Positions 50,953-54,588 of a stretch of DNA of 54,588 nucleotides are shown here, one piece after another (within the stretch, counting starts at the first letter, position 1; each line of letters opens with the position of its first letter). A program made the position numbers and the translations under genes. The notes under the pieces were generated by a model. The model was not told the origin of the DNA, did not search any database, and saw only the letters and a list, made by a program, of their open reading frames with translations. The stretch is from contig NZ_BMOE01000017.1 of NCBI RefSeq assembly GCF_014646915.1, forward strand, positions 1 to 54,588, given 5' to 3'. The stretch is from Deinococcus aquiradiocola (GTDB taxonomy: Bacteria > Deinococcota > Deinococci > Deinococcales > Deinococcaceae).

Positions 50953-51696
50953 ATGGCACGCTTTTTCCGTTTGAATTCAGTACTGGCTTCGGCGCTCCTG
51001 TTGAGCAGTGCGGGCGCGGCGGCCACGCCCACCCTGACCTTCCCCTTCAAGGCTGCCATCACGCCCACCAGCGGTGGTTCCGGTCAGTTGACCGTTCGCA
51101 CCCTGAGTCCCACGAGTTCCATCTCGGTGCTGACCCTGCGCGGCCTGACGCCCAGCACCCCGTACGTGGCCCACTACCACGCCCTGGGCGCGGCCAGCAG
51201 CGACCCCTGCGCCTCCAACGGTCCCATCACCCTCGGCTTCCCGGCCTTCAGGTCCAATGCGCAGGGTCAGGCCACGGTGCTGCTGCGGGCCGATCCGGCG
51301 CGGATCAAGGGCACGCTCGGGGCTTATGTCAATGTCCATACCGCCGCGAATCTGGCAGTGGTTCCACTCTGCGCGTCGGTGCTGAAGACTGGGAAGGCCC
51401 AGGCGGCCCAGAGCACGACCACTGCGGTGCCCGCCGCGCTCCAGCAGACCGTCAAGATCGGTGACAACTTCTTCATGCCCGCCGCTCTCTCGGTGGCAGC
51501 TGGCACCACCGTCACCTGGCTCCACACCGGGAAGGTCACGCACAACGTGCTGTCGGTTGATCTGCCGGGGATTCACTCTGCCGATCTCCAGCCCGGCGAG
51601 AGTTACAGCTACACCTTCAAGACCCCTGGAACCTTCACCTATTACTGCTCGTACCATGAAGGCATGAGTGCCACAATCACTGTGACCAACCGCTGA
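50953..51696 (+). CDS. Secreted CHRD-like plus cupredoxin (blue-copper) protein
   Basis: A 247-aa protein with a signal peptide (LNSVLASALLLSSAGAAA). Residues 25-145 form a CHRD-like beta-sandwich (LTLRGLTPSTPYVAHYHALG, PCASNGPITLGFPAF). Residues 155-247 form a plastocyanin-like domain with the type-1 copper ligands His (GKVTHNVLSV), Cys, His and Met (YYCSYHEGMSAT). It may carry electrons or handle copper in the periplasm. A lipoprotein related to its first domain is encoded 37 bases downstream. Confidence 0.9.
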   Translation: MARFFRLNSVLASALLLSSAGAAATPTLTFPFKAAITPTSGGSGQLTVRTLSPTSSISVLTLRGLTPSTPYVAHYHALGAASSDPCASNGPITLGFPAFRSNAQGQATVLLRADPARIKGTLGAYVNVHTAANLAVVPLCASVLKTGKAQAAQSTTTAVPAALQQTVKIGDNFFMPAALSVAAGTTVTWLHTGKVTHNVLSVDLPGIHSADLQPGESYSYTFKTPGTFTYYCSYHEGMSATITVTNR

Positions 51697-51733
51697 GGCG
51701 GCGTCAACGCACACTCGCACCACGGAGGACATC

Positions 51734-52183
51734 ATGATGGGACACAAGATCGTATTACTCGGTATCGCTGGCCCCCTGCTGCTCGGCTCCTGCGCGCTGT
51801 TTGGCCTGCCGACCACCTACCTGTTCAAGCACAACCCCAACCAAGCTGATCCGAATGCAGTCGGCAATGCCGTCGCGTCCGAGTCGGGCGGCGGCATGGT
51901 CACCACCGTGCTCAGCCTCTCCGGCCTGACGCCTGGCAAGGCGTACATCGCCCACTACCACGCCTTTGGGCCGGACTCCAGCACCAACCCCTGCGCCTCA
52001 AACGGCCCGGTGACGGTGGGCTTCCCGAACTTCACGGCAGACGCCAGCGGGAATGCCAGCGTGACGGTGAAAACCGAGCAGGTCAAGATCGAGGGCGACA
52101 AAGGCGCGTACATCAATGTGCACTACGCCAGCGACCCCTCGGCGGTTCCGATCTGCGCGCCCGTCAAACTCGCCAAGGGCTGA
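51734..52183 (+). CDS. CHRD-like lipoprotein, paralogue of the upstream N-terminal domain
   Basis: A 149-aa protein with lipobox LLLGSC. Its main part (LSLSGLTPGKAYIAHYHAFG, PCASNGPVTVGFPNFTADAS, GDKGAYINVHYASDPSAVPI) is clearly homologous to the first domain of the preceding gene, including the AHYHA and PCASNGP motifs; the copper domain is absent. The pair probably arose by duplication and may form a complex: a lipid-anchored partner for the soluble copper protein. A strong terminator follows. Confidence 0.85.
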   Translation: MMGHKIVLLGIAGPLLLGSCALFGLPTTYLFKHNPNQADPNAVGNAVASESGGGMVTTVLSLSGLTPGKAYIAHYHAFGPDSSTNPCASNGPVTVGFPNFTADASGNASVTVKTEQVKIEGDKGAYINVHYASDPSAVPICAPVKLAKG

Positions 52184-52194
52184 GGAAGAGACAT

Positions 52195-52238
52195 GCAGGC
52201 AGGGGCCCCTCACTTGACGGTGAGGGGCCCCTGCCTGC
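52195..52238 (+). terminator. Strong hairpin after the CHRD pair
   Basis: GCAGGCAGGGGCCCCTCAC (52195-52213) pairs perfectly with 52220-52238 across a 6-base loop, 12 bases after the stop. The T-tract is missing; it may act as a terminator or stabilising stem. Confidence 0.75.
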
Positions 52239-52323
52239 TGGTGAAACAGCCTGACCACTGACCAGAGAGACTGGAGGAAGGGAACCCAACCCTGCGGCAG
52301 CCCTTGGCCGTTAGGCTTGACCC

Positions 52324-53163
52324 ATGACCCCGCTTACCTTCGGCCCCGCCATCCAATTGACCTCCGGGCCTGGCGTGGACGTCCGCCCGAACTGGACGCC
52401 AGACAGCGCTGGCGTAGTCTTCGAGCGCCTGCTGGGGGGAACGCGCGGTCTTTATCAGGTGCTGTCGGACGGGTCGGAGCTGACCGAGCTGACGCTCTGC
52501 AACCTGCCGGGCACCAACGCCACCGGGCGTCCGGCCTTCTTCGGCCTGAACGACTTCGCCTTCGTCAGTGACCGGAGCGGGCGACCGGCCCTCTGGCGCT
52601 GCAACCTGCCGTACGGAACCGTGACGCTGCTGGTGGAGTCTCCCAAGGCCTGCTACGGTCCAAGTGTCGCCGCCACCAACCGGCGGACGCTGCTGTATTT
52701 CCAGCAGACGGAGGGGCAGACGTTTCATGTGCATCAGCGCGACGCCGACGGAAACACCATCCAGCTCACGAACACAGCGGGCGTGCAGGATCAGCCCTGG
52801 CTGCTCCCGGATGCCGGCTCGTTCGTGTACCACGCTCAGGAAGACGGGAAGAACCTGATCTACCTCCAGCCCACCGGGCCCGGAGCGAGGCGGGTCTGCC
52901 TCAGCCCTGAAGACGAGGGAACCGCCTATGTCACCCCGTTCCCGTCGCCGGACGGGCAGTGGGTGGCGTTCTCGTGTACCCACTCCGGAACCTCCCAGGT
53001 CTGGGTGATGAAGATGGACGGCACGGACCGTCAGCAGGTCACCGCAGGTGATCCACACCGTTTTCCGGCCTGGAGTGCAGATGGAAAGATGCTGGTCGTC
53101 GTTCGGGGTGAGCCGGTGGCAGCACAGCCGAGCGGGCACCTGTGGACCATCCCGATACGCTGA
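52324..53163 (+). CDS. TolB-like beta-propeller protein
   Basis: A 279-aa protein without a signal peptide, built of PD40/WD40-like TolB repeats: SGPGVDVRPNWTPDSAGVVF, AFVSDRSGRPALWRCNL, TPFPSPDGQWVAFSCTHSGT and QVWVMKMDGTDRQQVTAGDP. About five to six blades. TolB-like propellers bind proteins or ligands; no peptidase domain is attached. Start at ATG 52324; it converges with the NarL-type regulator at 53192. Confidence 0.85.
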   Translation: MTPLTFGPAIQLTSGPGVDVRPNWTPDSAGVVFERLLGGTRGLYQVLSDGSELTELTLCNLPGTNATGRPAFFGLNDFAFVSDRSGRPALWRCNLPYGTVTLLVESPKACYGPSVAATNRRTLLYFQQTEGQTFHVHQRDADGNTIQLTNTAGVQDQPWLLPDAGSFVYHAQEDGKNLIYLQPTGPGARRVCLSPEDEGTAYVTPFPSPDGQWVAFSCTHSGTSQVWVMKMDGTDRQQVTAGDPHRFPAWSADGKMLVVVRGEPVAAQPSGHLWTIPIR

Positions 53164-53191
53164 ACGCCCACATCACGGCGCTCGTGCGGGT

Positions 53192-53839
53192 TCAGTGCAG
53201 CACCGCGATGCCCGTTCTGAGGGCGTACACGGCAGCCTGTGTGCGGTTGTGCACCTTGAGGGCGGCGAACGTCTGCGACATGCGGTTGCGGATGGTCTTC
53301 TCGGACACGCTCAGGCGTACAGCGATCTCGTGGTTTCCCAGGCCCTCGGCCACCAGCCGCAGCAACTCGCACTCCCGGAGGCTCAGTGCCGTGTCTGGAA
53401 AAGCCACCCTCTTGGGCCGCGTGACGTCCAGAACCGGCTCACCCGCATGAACCCGCCGGATCAGACTCACCAGCTCGTCCCCTCTGGCTGTCTTGGTGAG
53501 GCACCCCTTCGCGCCCGCCTCCCGTGCCCGGATCGACTGGAATGGATCAACAGACGACGCCAGGGCGATGATGCGGCTCGCGGGCCGCTCCTGCAGGGTG
53601 GCCTGGATGGTCTGCACGCCGCTCAGACCAGGCATCTCCAGGTCGATCAGCGTCACGTCCGGGCGCAGACTGGCCGCGAACCGGATTCCTTCCCGGCCAT
53701 CTCTGGCCCCGGCGATCACCCTCATCCCAGCGGCTTCGAGGAGACGCCCGACCCCCTGGCGGAACAGGGCGTGGTCATCGACGATCATCACCCGGATCTG
53801 GGCCGCTCCCGTCATGCGTTCAGTCATCCTGGTCGGCAT
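53192..53839 (-). CDS. NarL/FixJ-family response regulator
   Basis: A 215-aa protein: receiver (IRVMIVDDHALFRQGVGRLL, Asp in DVTLIDLEMPGLSG, Lys in KGCLTKTARGDEL) and LuxR-type HTH (LSLRECELLRLVAEGLGNHE, SVSEKTIRNRMSQTFAALKV). The start could be ATG 53839 or one of two Met codons nearby. No kinase gene is adjacent, so it is an orphan regulator in this window. The TolB-like gene converges with it. Confidence 0.9.
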   Translation of the reverse strand: MPTRMTERMTGAAQIRVMIVDDHALFRQGVGRLLEAAGMRVIAGARDGREGIRFAASLRPDVTLIDLEMPGLSGVQTIQATLQERPASRIIALASSVDPFQSIRAREAGAKGCLTKTARGDELVSLIRRVHAGEPVLDVTRPKRVAFPDTALSLRECELLRLVAEGLGNHEIAVRLSVSEKTIRNRMSQTFAALKVHNRTQAAVYALRTGIAVLH

Positions 53840-53848
53840 CTCGCTGTC

Positions 53849-54043
53849 TCAGGCGTCCAGGTCCGGGCAGAACTGCTGGACGATGTACGGCCCGTAGTAG
53901 TGGATGAAGTGCCCGCCGTGCGACCGCAGCAGGTGGCAGACCCGCGGGGCCTGTTCCTCGTGGCTGACGTGGACGACCACCAGATACCGGCCCCGCAGCA
54001 GTTCATCTTCGTAGCGTCGGGCGTGCTCGTACTCGTCGGTCAT
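53849..54043 (-). pseudogene. YflT/DUF1269-like stress protein, C-terminal fragment cut by IS66
   Basis: The minus strand encodes MTDEYEHARRYEDELLRGRY, LVVVHVSHEEQAPRVCHLLR, SHGGHFIHYYGPYIVQQFC, the C-terminal half of the general-stress YflT/17M-like family (repeat strand VVVHV, HGxHxxHYYG). Upstream homology ends at about 54070, where IS66 DNA begins, so the N-terminus was displaced. An ATG at 54043 could allow a short product, but without its N-terminal half it is probably non-functional. Confidence 0.65.
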
Positions 54044-54070
54044 CTTCTGAATCTGCCGCCGCCAGCGGGC

Positions 54071-54588
54071 CAGCAGACCGTGCCGCTCACCCGTGAAATC
54101 CAGGCGATCGGCACCCAGAACGCCTGGGTGGGCACCTTCCGCAGTGCAGACACCGTGGTGTTCCGCGCGAACCTGCGGCATACCAATGTGGAAGTCCGGG
54201 AAGGGCTGGGGCAGAACTTCGCGGGTGTGCTGGTCAGCGACCGCTCCTCGTCCTATGACAGCCGCTTCCTGCAGGACGTCCAGCAGCAGAAGTGCCTGGC
54301 GCACCTGATCCGCAACGCGGATGATGTCGCCGCTGGAGAGCAGGGTCGACCTGGGCGGGGAGAGCTGTACGGGCAGCGGGTCGCACAGGTCTTCCGGGAC
54401 GGCATCCGACTGCACCGGAACGTGAGAGCGGGCGTGTGTACGCGAGAGGAGTACGCGCAGCAGGGTGAGTGCCTCACCCTGCGCCTGGACGCCCTGCTGA
54501 ATCGGGCACCACTGAAGTCGAAGGCGAACGAGCGACTCCGGTTGGGCATCCTGAAACAGAGCGTGCTGGACCGGTTGTGGCGATTCCT
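54071..54588 (+). pseudogene. IS66-family transposase fragment running off the window
   Basis: A continuous frame of 172 codons without a proper start: REIQAIGTQNAWVGTFRSAD, then FAGVLVSDRSSSYDSRFLQD (second catalytic Asp), KCLAHLIRNADD, and LRLDALLNRAPLKSKANERL up to the window edge. The region with the first Asp is missing at the left junction (about 54071), so the gene was truncated there. The catalytic Glu would lie beyond the window. It is homologous to the decayed copy at 428-839, in the same orientation, about 53.6 kb away. Confidence 0.85.

Noticed and set aside
1..54588. CRISPR arrays, tRNA or rRNA genes, phage structural genes
   Set aside because: No regularly spaced repeats, cloverleaf sequences or capsid/tail-like proteins were recognised in the window.

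Overview
The window looks like a chromosomal or megaplasmid segment of a Deinococcus species. This is inferred from the high-GC coding style, GGAGG-type ribosome binding sites, and the mix of genes: an XPB helicase with a Bax1-type nuclease, a COG4705 membrane protein, CHRD/cupredoxin proteins, abundant two-component systems, and IS66, IS3, IS630 and IS21 relics. No rRNA, tRNA or CRISPR array was seen. Much of the window is accessory DNA, with about a dozen broken genes and IS fragments, including IS66-type relics at both ends.

Layout. 1-0.84 kb: an IS21 istA start (minus) and a decayed IS66 transposase tail. 0.84-7 kb: a strikingly AT-rich tyrosine recombinase translationally coupled to a large protein with a degenerate primase/TOPRIM-like region, then a 300-aa unknown and a divergent XRE regulator; one short motif lies in front of both the unknown and the regulator. 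7.2-9.2 kb: an AbiEii-type nucleotidyltransferase pseudogene, a RelA/SpoT-like protein coupled to a small partner, and a small membrane protein. 9.5-17.4 kb: a leucine-rich-repeat protein, the XPB/Bax1 pair, a collapsed VapBC module, SelO, and a secreted HNH nuclease. 17.4-19.2 kb: an IS3-family element beside a truncated IS630 transposase.

19.6-36.2 kb is the most interesting part: an apparent ribosomal-peptide (RiPP) locus. A plus-strand operon starts with two tiny precursor-like ORFs (19657 and 19877). It continues with an M50 metalloprotease, an MccB/ThiF-like adenylating enzyme, two small membrane proteins and a MacA/MacB-type exporter. Facing it is a minus-strand operon headed by a third, different precursor-like peptide (32104 to 31976). 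A perfect hairpin follows, then a second M50 protease with a PqqD-like N-terminus, an NTPase-like/TPR protein, and a response regulator and histidine kinase. A STAND-TPR-BTAD (SARP-like) regulator is divergent from that operon and is followed by a small secreted peptide. No YcaO, radical SAM or lanthipeptide enzyme is present, so the ThiF-like protein is the only obvious modifying enzyme. The combination of parts is unlike the RiPP classes I know. Near-identical promoter-plus-hairpin modules lie in inverted orientation at 17.38 and 36.55 kb and bracket this block.

36.5-42.8 kb is a gene graveyard (SDR, TetR, RCC1, PEP-mutase and Ada fragments). Intact genes within it include an aldo/keto reductase, a protein with an MbcA/ParS-like tail and a C39-like peptidase. 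42.8-54.6 kb holds mostly intact genes: an APH-fold kinase, a lipoprotein, a class-A beta-lactamase-like hydrolase, a COG4705 membrane protein, a PAP2 phosphatase with a coupled two-component system, two related CHRD proteins (one with a blue-copper domain), a TolB-like propeller and a NarL-type regulator. At the right edge an IS66 fragment cuts off the start of a YflT-like stress protein.

All assignments come from reading the translated sequence by eye. No database search or structure prediction was run.
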